This document shows, one piece after another, positions 52,682-61,300 of a DNA stretch of 64,000 nucleotides. The notes under the pieces are model-generated. The model made no database searches, was not told the origin of the DNA, and saw nothing but the letters and a program-made list of their open reading frames with translations. Source of the stretch: CAYYIS01 sp964470965. GTDB lineage: Bacteria > JAAXHH01 > JABIQT01. The position numbers and the translations under genes are program-made. Location: contig CAYYIS010000006.1 in NCBI GenBank assembly GCA_964470965.1, positions 90,234 to 154,233 on the forward strand, in the 5' to 3' direction. Each line of letters opens with the position of its first letter. Position 1 is the stretch's first letter.

Positions 52682-55372
52682 TTACCCGTCAGCCAGCATA
52701 CCCCGCAGCACATACTGCAGGATGCCACCGTGCCGATAGTACTCCACCTCCACCGGTGTGTCCACGCGAGCGATAGCGGTGAACGTCTTGACCGTACCCT
52801 TGTCCGAGGTGGCTCGAACGGCGAGTTCTTTCCGCGGAGCAAGGCCTTCGGCTATGCCTTCGATGTCGTACGTCTCGAAACCCGTGAGCCCGATCGTTTC
52901 TCGGTTTTCTCCGGCCTTGAACTGAAGCGGCAATACCCCCATGCCGATTAGATTGCTACGGTGGATACGCTCGTAGCTTTCCACCAAAACCGCACGTACA
53001 CCCAGAAGGTTCGGTCCCTTGGCAGCCCAATCCCGCGACGAACCGGTGCCGTATTCCTGGCCGGCTATGACCACGGTCGGCACGCCATCGGCCCGGTATT
53101 TCATGGCTGCATCGTAGATGGTCACCGGTTCGCCGGCCGCGTTGAATTTGGTCCAACCGCCTTCCGTACCCGGCGCCATCTGATTGCGGAGGCGGATGTT
53201 GGCGAAGGTTCCGCGCATCATGATCTCATGGTTGCCGCGGCGAGCACCGTAGGAGTTGAATTCCCACTGAGGGACCCCGTGCTCGATCAGGTATTTACCG
53301 GCCGGACTGTCCGCCTGGATGGATCCGGCAGGAGAGATATGATCTGTCGTGACCGAGTCACCGAGCATCGCCAGGGCTTTTGCACCGTGAACATCCGTAA
53401 GTTCCGGTACATCCGCGCCCATGCCGTCAAAAAAAGGTGGTCGTTTTACGTAGGTGGATTCGCTCCAGTCGTAAAGTTCGCTCGCCGGTGAGGCCAGGTC
53501 GGCCCACTTGTCGTCACCAGTGAAAACATCCGCATAGACACTCCGAAACAGGTCTCGCTTCACCGATTGGTGGATAGCGCGCTGCACCTCCTCCGGAGCG
53601 GGCCAGATGTCCCGGAGATAGACCGGATTACCGTCAGCGCCGTCACCCAGTGGTTCGTTGTAGGGATCGAAGTCCATACGTCCCGCCAGCGCGTAGGCGA
53701 CCACCAGAGGCGGCGATGCGAGATAGTTGGCACGAACGACCGGATTGACGCGACCTTCGAAATTCCTGTTTCCGCTGAGCACAGCGGCAACCACTAGATC
53801 TTTTTCTTTGATCGCATCAGATACCGGTTCCGGCACGGGGCCGCTGTTTCCAATACAGGTGGTACATCCATAACCGACGACGTGGAATTTGAGCTGTTCC
53901 AGATACTGCAAAAGGTCCATATCCTTCAGGTACTCCGTCACCACTTGGGATCCAGGAGCCAGGCTTGTCTTCACCCACGGCTTTGACCTAAGGCCCGCGG
54001 CCACTGCTTTTTTCGCCACGAGACCAGCCGCTACCAGAACTGCCGGATTGGAGGTGTTGGTACAACTCGTGATGGCGGCGATAACCACCGAACCGTGTTC
54101 CAAATCAAATTCATTGCCATCTAAATTCACATGGGCGGTATCCGCTGTCTGGGTGCCGGTACTCAGCATAGAGGCCAGCTCCTGCTGGAACAACGACTTC
54201 GATTGTTTGAGCGGCACACGGTCCTGGGGTCGCCGCGGTCCGGCCATACTCGGCTCCACCGTACTAATATCCAACCCCAGGGCGTCCTCGAAGAAAGGAT
54301 CCGGCGTATCATCTGTGCGGAACAAGCCCTGCGCTTTTGCGTAGGCTTCGACCAGTTCGATGGTCTCCTCGTCCCGCCCGGTGAGCCGCATGTACGACAG
54401 TGTTTCATCATCCACCGGGAAGAAACCAACCGTAGCGCCGTATTCAGGGGCCATGTTAGAGATGGTAGCCCGGTCCGCCAGGGACAGGTGCGCTAGGCCC
54501 GGACCATAGAACTCCACGAACTTGCCTACCACACCGTGGGCACGTAGCATCTGGGTGACCGTAAGTACCAGATCTGTGGCGGTTGTGCCTTCGGGCAGGC
54601 GTCCGGAGAGCTTGAAACCGACCACTTCTGGAATCAACATCGAGACAGGCTGTCCCAGCATGGCCGCCTCGGCTTCGATACCGCCTACGCCCCATCCGAT
54701 CACACCTATGCCGTTGATCATAGTGGTATGTGAATCCGTGCCCACGAGTGTATCCGGATAGGCTACCGTCACGCCGTCATCAGTCCGGGTGTGTACCACG
54801 TTGGCCAGGTATTCCAGGTTCACCTGATGCACGATGCCGGTGCCGGGAGGAACGACTCTGAAATTATTGAACGCCTGCTGGCCCCATTTAAGGAACAGAT
54901 AACGCTCCTGATTCCGTTCGAATTCGCGTTCCACGTTAGCGACGTGTGCTCGGGACGATCCGAATTCATCCACCTGTACCGAATGGTCGATCACCAGATC
55001 CACGCCCTGCAGTGGATTGATTCGATCCGGATCGCCGCCCAGCTGACGGATAGAGTCACGCATGGCAGCCAGATCCACCACGGCCGGTACGCCGGTAAAA
55101 TCCTGCATCAGCACGCGTGCGGGGCGGAATGCGATTTCTTTGTCGCTGTGTTCGTTTACGCTCCGGCACACCTCTTCGACGTCCTCTCTGAAAACGGTGA
55201 CGCCGTCCTCATACCTCAGCAGATTCTCTACCATTACCTTTAGGGAAAACGGCAGACGGGTGACATCCAACCCCGCCTTCGCGACCATATCCAGAGCATA
55301 AAATGTATAGGTTCGTGAACCGGCCTGGAGCGTAGACCGGGCCCCGAAACTGTCCTGGTGCTTCGATGTCAT
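52682..55372 (-). CDS. acnA: Aconitate hydratase (AcnA/IRP type)
   Basis: An 896-residue aconitase. The [4Fe-4S] cysteines are seen in ITSCTNTSNP and GYGCTTCIGNSGP. Other signatures are VGTDSHTTMINGIGVIGWGVGG, SYGARRGNHEIMMRGTFANI and GQEYGTGSSRDWAAKGPNLLGVR (shown in part: EYGTGSSRDWAAKG). It converts citrate to isocitrate in the TCA cycle. I chose ATG 55372 (GGAG six bases upstream), which gives the standard N-terminus; the frame continues 29 codons upstream through hydrophobic, non-conserved residues. Confidence 0.96.
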   Translation of the reverse strand: MTSKHQDSFGARSTLQAGSRTYTFYALDMVAKAGLDVTRLPFSLKVMVENLLRYEDGVTVFREDVEEVCRSVNEHSDKEIAFRPARVLMQDFTGVPAVVDLAAMRDSIRQLGGDPDRINPLQGVDLVIDHSVQVDEFGSSRAHVANVEREFERNQERYLFLKWGQQAFNNFRVVPPGTGIVHQVNLEYLANVVHTRTDDGVTVAYPDTLVGTDSHTTMINGIGVIGWGVGGIEAEAAMLGQPVSMLIPEVVGFKLSGRLPEGTTATDLVLTVTQMLRAHGVVGKFVEFYGPGLAHLSLADRATISNMAPEYGATVGFFPVDDETLSYMRLTGRDEETIELVEAYAKAQGLFRTDDTPDPFFEDALGLDISTVEPSMAGPRRPQDRVPLKQSKSLFQQELASMLSTGTQTADTAHVNLDGNEFDLEHGSVVIAAITSCTNTSNPAVLVAAGLVAKKAVAAGLRSKPWVKTSLAPGSQVVTEYLKDMDLLQYLEQLKFHVVGYGCTTCIGNSGPVPEPVSDAIKEKDLVVAAVLSGNRNFEGRVNPVVRANYLASPPLVVAYALAGRMDFDPYNEPLGDGADGNPVYLRDIWPAPEEVQRAIHQSVKRDLFRSVYADVFTGDDKWADLASPASELYDWSESTYVKRPPFFDGMGADVPELTDVHGAKALAMLGDSVTTDHISPAGSIQADSPAGKYLIEHGVPQWEFNSYGARRGNHEIMMRGTFANIRLRNQMAPGTEGGWTKFNAAGEPVTIYDAAMKYRADGVPTVVIAGQEYGTGSSRDWAAKGPNLLGVRAVLVESYERIHRSNLIGMGVLPLQFKAGENRETIGLTGFETYDIEGIAEGLAPRKELAVRATSDKGTVKTFTAIARVDTPVEVEYYRHGGILQYVLRGMLADG

Positions 55373-55442
55373 AAAGTACTCCGTATTAATGAAAAGTTTA
55401 AACAGGAGAACGTAAGCGTGAGACCTGTTGTAAAATAAACAT

Positions 55443-55491
55443 AAAAAGATGCAGAACACAAGATATGTTTACCATACCCGCATCCTGCATC
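55443..55491 (-). terminator. Possible terminator after the HerA-like gene
   Basis: On the minus strand GATGCAG and CTGCATC (55491-55485 with 55454-55448) enclose a 30-base loop that can form an inner stem, followed by TTTTT. It lies between the HerA-like gene and acnA. The long loop lowers confidence. Confidence 0.45.
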
Positions 55492-55535
55492 CTTTAAGCG
55501 TTTCAACCGTGCATTGGAATCGGTGAATCACGCCC

Positions 55536-57179
55536 CTACTCCCCAAACAGGGCTACCTTGCCTTCTTCGGCTCGGACATTGCGTTCTTCTTTGTTTGCCC
55601 AGCCCATATCGCGATAGAACCGTTCATCGTATTCCCGTGATTTGACCACCACCGGCATCGCCACGGCATGGCCCATGACGAGCGCTTGCTGTTTGGTGTC
55701 TAGGCTGGCCAGCACGCTCTTGAGACCGGAGGCATTGCTGACGCCCGTGAGCACGGCGCCGATATCCTTCTCGTCGTTGAGCAGCGCGATCACCTTGGTG
55801 CCGATCTGGGACAGCACTTCCTCGTCGATGCCGGAAGGCCGCTGGTCGATGATCAGAAGTGAGACGTAATATTTCCGCATCTCCCGGGCAATGATGCCGA
55901 AGATCGTCTGCTTCGCTGCAATCGGATTCAGGAATTTATGCGCTTCTTCTATGGTGATCACCAGGTGCCTGGGCTGGTCCGCGGGGTTCCGCGTGGCAAA
56001 GTATTTCTCGCTACGGGCTACGTATTCGTGGTGTATCCGGCGTGTGATAATGTTCGCCACGAGGAGGTAGGCCAGCATGCTGGTCTGCCGTCCAAATTCC
56101 AGGACGATGTTGGTGCCCTGGTGAATGTAATCCATCATAGTCTTGATGACATCCGAGCTGAGCGGCGTCTCGGACAGGAACGGAAAATTCTTCAGGCGGG
56201 ACAGTTTCCGGTACAGCGCTGAGAGCGATTCCGGGTGTGCACCGATGTTTTCGGCGAAAGCTTTAATGTCGTGCTGGCCTTCTTCGAGTAGCGTCTTCAG
56301 CCAGTCTTTACCGTACCGGTTCACTATCAGGTGCGCGGCTTCAAGCGCGGTAGGGTTCAGGCGCAGTTCTTCCTGAAGCGACAGGATATCGTCCACCCAG
56401 ATCTGGTCGTACGAGATGTGCACCTCATGATCCGGCGTGGCGCCCCGCTCCCTCGATGAGACCGGGTCCAGGCTGAATACCGCGACTTTGTTGGGAAAAA
56501 GCTCTCTCAACCCCTTTGCGAACGATACTCCGTTGCGGCTCTCCTTGCGTCCACCCCATCCGTACTCGCTGTGCATATCGAAGATGAATGAAACGGCTTT
56601 TTCATTTTTTATCATCCCGCACAGCAACAGGCGTGTCAGGAACGTTTTTCCTGTGCCGGTCTTACCGAACACCCCGTTGCTGCGCTCCACCAGCCGATCA
56701 AGGTTGATACACACGGGCGTCTCCATATCCAGGGGCGTTCCCATGCTGAAGAAACGGTCATCTTCTCCCTCTACACCGAACACGCGCCCTACATCCGCTT
56801 CGGATGCATCGTATACAGGTGAAAAATGGGCTGGTATGGCCTTCACCGGTTTGACGTCCTCATCGCCAGTCAGCACCTCGCCAATCCCCATGCTGAGCAT
56901 AGGACGCAGGCTGACCGTCGCGTAAGTGCTCTGCCCGCTCAGTACCTCCCTCACAAGCTGATCTTCTTGATCGGGCGGGTTGATCAGGATTTCCGGGTTC
57001 CTCGCGTCCAGTTTCATATCTGTAATCATCGAAAAGAACTCGTTCTTCTTCCCCCGGATCACGACGAACTTACCGGCCTTCACGTCTTCCACATCCTGAA
57101 GGGCATCCAGTTTCATCTCCATCCCGTCGATCAGCGATCCCTGGGTAATAACGCCAATTAGGGTGGGGTCTTCACTCAT
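55536..57179 (-). CDS. HerA-like DUF87 ATPase
   Basis: A 547-residue protein. An N-terminal beta-barrel (about 1-110; GVITQGSLIDGMEMKLD) is of the HAS-barrel type found in HerA. The FtsK/HerA ATPase follows with Walker A GKTGTGKT (172-179), Walker B LVITIEEAHKFLNP and an arginine-finger region LLIIDQRPSGIDEEVLSQIG. The HerA family forms hexameric DNA translocases or helicases that work with NurA or with defence effectors. No NurA, Sir2 or nuclease partner adjoins it here. ATG 57179 has GGAG ten bases upstream; an ATG eight codons further up has no site. Confidence 0.88.
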   Translation of the reverse strand: MSEDPTLIGVITQGSLIDGMEMKLDALQDVEDVKAGKFVVIRGKKNEFFSMITDMKLDARNPEILINPPDQEDQLVREVLSGQSTYATVSLRPMLSMGIGEVLTGDEDVKPVKAIPAHFSPVYDASEADVGRVFGVEGEDDRFFSMGTPLDMETPVCINLDRLVERSNGVFGKTGTGKTFLTRLLLCGMIKNEKAVSFIFDMHSEYGWGGRKESRNGVSFAKGLRELFPNKVAVFSLDPVSSRERGATPDHEVHISYDQIWVDDILSLQEELRLNPTALEAAHLIVNRYGKDWLKTLLEEGQHDIKAFAENIGAHPESLSALYRKLSRLKNFPFLSETPLSSDVIKTMMDYIHQGTNIVLEFGRQTSMLAYLLVANIITRRIHHEYVARSEKYFATRNPADQPRHLVITIEEAHKFLNPIAAKQTIFGIIAREMRKYYVSLLIIDQRPSGIDEEVLSQIGTKVIALLNDEKDIGAVLTGVSNASGLKSVLASLDTKQQALVMGHAVAMPVVVKSREYDERFYRDMGWANKEERNVRAEEGKVALFGE

Positions 57180-57773
57180 ATTTTGGTACTCCGTAGATTT
57201 CATGCATCAGCAATACAAGCAGGTTTGCTGCGTCTGAAATGAATCCCAAACGTAATCAATACCTATACATATGTCAAGTATTTTTATGTTTGGTAGTATT
57301 GGGGAGGTCATTATACACGGCTTGTTTATGAGGCTTTTCACATACATTTCGAATTTCAATTTCTAGAAGAAAAGAACCGGATTAAATACGCGTTACAGGC
57401 GTCGACATTGCTCCCGGACCCAACCTAAAGTGTTGATTCGATGGCTGTTGCCTTCGACCCGATTGAAACGTACCGGTTGAGACCATGTACACTGAACGGG
57501 ATTACCTTTGATAATTATTCAGCTTTACTGCAGGGGCAAGGGACTGCAGAGCATTTCGACGCGGCTCGTCACTGCGAGGTCCCCTGGATTCTCTTCTAAC
57601 CATTTCCTGATCCTGTCGGCGTTCGACCTGGAGTGCGCTACGTTGGAAACGGAGCGATCGGAAGCCCATGCCGTAAGTGGGGAATCAAGCGGATTTATCT
57701 AGGCCGCCCCGGGCAAATCGGGATGCCCGCCAAACGAAATTACACACCGCTTCTTCAGTCATTAGAATTAGCA
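57180..57773. other. Intergenic region of about 590 bases
   Basis: It holds a candidate promoter for the HerA-like gene near its left end (57249-57277). The rest has only short frames without ribosome sites; I see no gene in it. Confidence 0.55.
57249..57277 (-). promoter_or_regulatory. Candidate promoter of the HerA-like gene
   Basis: On the minus strand a consensus TTGACA (57277-57272) and TACGTT (57254-57249) are 17 bases apart, some 70 bases before the chosen ATG. The -35 is perfect and the -10 moderate. Confidence 0.45.
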
Positions 57774-58823
57774 TCAACGAGTTGGAGAATTACTTTTACG
57801 CATCTCTAGGAGAACACCAACAAACATCCCCAAAGCCATCCCAATTCCCGCTCCCAAAGCAAATCCTGTTACAGTCCCTCCTTCTATGACGATAAAAGCA
57901 CCGAATAATACCCCCAGGCCTATACCTATCCATAGACCTACACTCATAGGGCTATGAGAGCTCTCTTCTTCACTCATCATAAAACTGCTCTTTTCATTAC
58001 TTTCCTGAGACGGATCCGATTTATACACTTCAAAATTTATGGTGTCTATTCGGAGCCCTCGTATGCTAACCATAGCTATTACCTGAAGATACAAGCTCAT
58101 GGCAAAAGGTTCCAGGTGACGCAATTCAATTGCATGAAGGGTCACATTTATTACGATAAACAAGGTCGCCGCAATACTTACAAAAACCAGTTGTTTCGCG
58201 GTGAGCTTTGTCTGCCTTATTCGATCTTCATATGCCTGATATGGGTCTTGTTTTTGTCCATACAGATTCCAGAAAATTATTCCTGCGAAAAAAAGGTTCA
58301 TCGCCGTCATCCCAACTACATTCCAATATCCACCAAACCAGGGGAATTCGAATTGTTCAATATAAACGACGAACACTATTAAGCCGGCATACACGGACAT
58401 CACCATGCTGATCATTGTGGGTGAAATCACATCCGACAGGCGGCGAGGATGCAGTTCGGCTTTTCGAGTGGTGCTCGCATTTCTCATGAGTTTAAAATAT
58501 TTTAAAGACGCCACTTCTACGAGTATTAAGGGGACAAGCTGGATCATAAAATACGGGAACACTACATCCCATCTACCTGAATAGCCTAGCATCACCGCCA
58601 GAAGCACCAGGCCGACCAGAAGGATCCCTATGTTCATATACCTGAAATTGCGCAGACTTTTCTCGTAATATTCGAACGGTTCCGGATAGAGTTTAGGAAA
58701 TTCGGATGGTGGATATGATTCGAACACATACCTTATCCGCTTGGATATTTTTCCTGGCAAATACAAAGAGACAAGAAGAATCTGGCTTAAAAATACAATG
58801 TAGAATAAAATATCGATTGGCAT
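57774..58823 (-). CDS. Polytopic membrane protein paired with GntR regulator
   Basis: A 349-residue protein with eight or nine hydrophobic segments: an N-terminal helix (IDILFYIVFLSQILLVSLYL), a pair near 70-105, several between 135 and 250, and a glycine-rich C-terminal pair (VGLWIGIGLGVLFGAFIVIE, ALGAGIGMALGMFVGVLLE). Before that pair there is a hydrophilic Ser/Glu-rich linker. This arrangement resembles DUF1648/DUF5808-like membrane proteins that sit beside YtrA-type GntR genes, but I cannot name the family firmly. It follows the regulator by 10 bases and is probably controlled by it. Confidence 0.6.
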   Translation of the reverse strand: MPIDILFYIVFLSQILLVSLYLPGKISKRIRYVFESYPPSEFPKLYPEPFEYYEKSLRNFRYMNIGILLVGLVLLAVMLGYSGRWDVVFPYFMIQLVPLILVEVASLKYFKLMRNASTTRKAELHPRRLSDVISPTMISMVMSVYAGLIVFVVYIEQFEFPWFGGYWNVVGMTAMNLFFAGIIFWNLYGQKQDPYQAYEDRIRQTKLTAKQLVFVSIAATLFIVINVTLHAIELRHLEPFAMSLYLQVIAMVSIRGLRIDTINFEVYKSDPSQESNEKSSFMMSEEESSHSPMSVGLWIGIGLGVLFGAFIVIEGGTVTGFALGAGIGMALGMFVGVLLEMRKSNSPTR

Positions 58824-58833
58824 GACTATCTCC

Positions 58834-59214
58834 TTAATTGTTGCGGTTATTCATGACATTTCCAAATGCAATCCGGATTTCAGAATCCGTTACGCCTGAT
58901 TCTCTAAATACCCTGATTGTTTCACTTAATTGGGACACGACCCACTGATTCAAATCGACCGTGCTGTTGGCCTTGGCATCCTGGTGAACGAAAGTACCGC
59001 GATATCCTCTGGTTTCAATGACTGAATCCCGTTCCAATAGACGGTAAGCCTTGGCCACTGTGTTGTGGTTTAGATCCAGATCGTTTGCAAGCTGCCTGAT
59101 GGAAGGCAGTGCGGATCCTGAGCTTAGCTCGTCACTGAGCACAGCCTTTTTGATTTGATCAACCAATTGGGCAAACAACGGAACTGAATCGCTGGTGTTG
59201 ATGACTATTTCCAC
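58834..59214 (-). CDS. GntR family regulator, YtrA subfamily
   Basis: A 126-residue repressor-type protein. The winged helix (about 10-78) reads PLFAQLVDQIKKAVLSDELS, GSALPSIRQLANDLDLNHNT, VAKAYRLLERDSVIETRGYRG, the GntR signature. The short C-terminal helical part without an effector domain marks the YtrA subfamily, whose members control adjacent transport or membrane genes, often in response to envelope stress. It starts with GTG at 59214, AGGAG nine bases upstream. A symmetric pair of sites lies upstream (59231-59278). Confidence 0.88.
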   Translation of the reverse strand: MEIVINTSDSVPLFAQLVDQIKKAVLSDELSSGSALPSIRQLANDLDLNHNTVAKAYRLLERDSVIETRGYRGTFVHQDAKANSTVDLNQWVVSQLSETIRVFRESGVTDSEIRIAFGNVMNNRNN

Positions 59215-59230
59215 AGATGTATTCTCCTAC

Positions 59231-59278
59231 ATGTACTGGTTTACTAGATAGCACATACCATTTGACCTAATAGTACAT
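59231..59278. promoter_or_regulatory. Candidate GntR operator pair
   Basis: ATGTACT (59231-59237) and AGTACAT (59272-59278) are perfect inverted copies 34 bases apart, just upstream of the gntR start. Autoregulation by YtrA-type proteins through such palindromic sites is common, so this is a reasonable operator candidate, not a proven one. Confidence 0.38.
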
Positions 59279-59395
59279 ATATATCATACAATATGCAAGT
59301 AAAAATTAGCATTCTTCGAAAAATTTATCTGAACACATATAGCCTGATTAATTCATAACTGATATTGCGCGGAAAGGAGAGCCCCGTAAACCGGC

Positions 59396-59521
59396 TCATG
59401 GCGAAACATCAGCCACCGTCTGTTTCGGACGTTCACCACGGGCGACCCGGCCTATCATGGGGCGTAGGCCTACCAATGCTTCGGGCGGTTGCTCCAGGTA
59501 TTTGCCGTCGATGGTAGCTCA
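59396..59521 (-). pseudogene. Possible C-terminal gene remnant
   Basis: A minus-strand frame ending at TGA 59396-59398 reads about 40 residues of protein-like composition (ATIDGKYLEQPPEALVGLRP, then MIGRVARGERPKQ), but it is closed upstream by another stop and has no start. It looks like the tail of a decayed gene. Family not recognised. Confidence 0.3.
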
Positions 59522-60067
59522 CGCCGGGAAGTGATCGACTGTGATTCTGTGATTCGGAGAATCAGGTCAGGGTTGCCTTAATACCCGATGTCACCGGCAG
59601 GCGCCCCTGTCGCAATCCGAGAGGCGGAGGAGATTGGCGACCTGAAAACCTCACGACCTTTTCAGCCATCGCCAAACGTTTATAGAAAACAGGATTCTTT
59701 GATTACATTCTTCAACTGAAAGTGACAATCTTAATAACTTGATTTCTGAAAAAACATACCTATCTTTTCCACGTGCGAAAAATATTAAACTATAAACGAT
59801 CAAGCTATATGGTAATCTCACTAAACAAAAGAAATCCAGCGGCCCTCCCGGAAACTCACATTCAAAAAGGCCTCCGGTGAACGCCTTGAAGCAAGGCTCG
59901 AGACATACGCGCCGACCGCAACTTCGAACCGAACGGTGACTGGGACGACGCACAGAGGCAACGCCTTCAGGAGATAACGCACCGGTGTCCTGCATGCCGC
60001 ACGCTCGATTCATAGATCTTGGTACGGATGTCATTCAAATAATCCCATATGCAGAAATAGAGGGCAG

Positions 60068-61285
60068 ATGAACTACAATTTCGACGAAGTCATACCGAGA
60101 AACCACACCAGATCCTATAAGTGGGATTTCAGAAAAGACGGCGGTAAGGTAGTCCACTGGGATGGCGCCGATCCGATACACGGTGCGGATCAAATCCTGC
60201 CTATGTGGCTGGCCGACATGGACTTCCCGAGTCCTCAGCCGGTAACAGACGCTCTGGCGGAGCGGGTGCGCCATGGCGTATACGGTTACACCTATGCGGA
60301 CAATGCCCTACACGACTCCGTGGTCAACTGGATGCAAAAGCGGCACAACTGGGACCTATCGAGCGACTGGGTCCGCATCGTCCCGGCAGGTATCGTTCCG
60401 GGGTTACATATGCTGGTGCGGACCTACGTCAATCCCGGCGAAAAAGTTCTGATCCAGCCGCCGGTCTACTATCCGTTTTCGTTTGCCATCGCGAACAACG
60501 GCGGAGAAATCGTTAACAATCCGCTGATCTATGAAGACGGCAGATATTACATGGACTATGAAGATCTGGAACGCAAGACCGCGGACCCGAGCGTTAAAAT
60601 GGCCATTCTGTGTAGCCCTCATAACCCTGTCGGCCGGGTGTGGACCCGGGAGGAATTGTCCCGTTTCGCCGAGATATGCCTCCGCAACGACGTCCTCATC
60701 ATAGCCGACGAGGTGCATTGCGACCTGACCTACGACAGCGTCACTTTCGTACCGTTCTGTACTCTGGACCAGGAAGTCTCTGAGAAAACCGTCGTGTGTA
60801 ACGCGCCCAGCAAGACGTTCAACCTGGCCGGCCTCCAGACCTCAAACCTTATCATTCCCGGCGAAGCGCTGCGCGCCCGGTTCGACCACACGCTCAAGGT
60901 GCTTGGACTGTTCGGCCTCAACCCGTTCTCCGCCCTAGCCCTCGAAACAGCCTACAACGAAGGCGATGAATGGCTGGACCAGCTGATGACCTACATCCAG
61001 GGCAACTACGGCTATATGGACGCCTATTTCGCTGAACATCTGCCGCAGCTTTCCACAATCAAACCAGAGGCCACCTACCTGGTCTGGTTCGATTGCCGCA
61101 ATCTGGGCCTGGGCAAAGACGCCCTGGAAGACCTGATGTTCAACAAGGCAAAGATCTATTTCGACGAAGGCTACATCTTCGGTGAAGAAGGCGAAGGCTT
61201 CGAACGGATCAACATCGCATGTCCGAGGGTGATCTTGGTGGATGCGATGGAGAGAATTAGAAAAGCTGTTGACGTATTGAACTGA
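60068..61285 (+). CDS. PatB/MalY-type PLP-dependent C-S lyase or aminotransferase
   Basis: A 405-residue fold-type I PLP enzyme. The start region ILPMWLADMDFPSPQPVTDAL and YGYT are hallmarks of the PatB/MalY (cystathionine beta-lyase-like) branch. SPHNPVGRVWTREEL, IADEVHCDL (D214) and APSKTFNLAG (PLP lysine K249) give the cofactor site. Such enzymes split cysteine S-conjugates or cystathionine to pyruvate, ammonia and a thiol. It has an AGAGGG site before the ATG and lies 15 bases ahead of a second aminotransferase-like gene, so the two probably work together in amino-acid sulfur or nitrogen metabolism. Confidence 0.9.
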   Translation: MNYNFDEVIPRNHTRSYKWDFRKDGGKVVHWDGADPIHGADQILPMWLADMDFPSPQPVTDALAERVRHGVYGYTYADNALHDSVVNWMQKRHNWDLSSDWVRIVPAGIVPGLHMLVRTYVNPGEKVLIQPPVYYPFSFAIANNGGEIVNNPLIYEDGRYYMDYEDLERKTADPSVKMAILCSPHNPVGRVWTREELSRFAEICLRNDVLIIADEVHCDLTYDSVTFVPFCTLDQEVSEKTVVCNAPSKTFNLAGLQTSNLIIPGEALRARFDHTLKVLGLFGLNPFSALALETAYNEGDEWLDQLMTYIQGNYGYMDAYFAEHLPQLSTIKPEATYLVWFDCRNLGLGKDALEDLMFNKAKIYFDEGYIFGEEGEGFERINIACPRVILVDAMERIRKAVDVLN

Positions 61286-61300
61286 TCTAAAGGGGATACC

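Larger units (their letters stand above)
59215..60067. other. Intergenic region of about 850 bases
   Basis: The left end holds the candidate GntR operators. A short coding-like remnant lies at 59396-59521. From about 59650 to 60067 only frames of unlikely composition occur, including a 127-codon minus-strand frame rich in Arg, Ser and Cys with no similarity I recognise. Confidence 0.5.

Noticed and set aside
59651..60034. Minus-strand frame of 127 codons before the PatB-like gene
   Set aside because: Arg/Ser/Cys-rich composition, no ribosome site and no recognisable motif.
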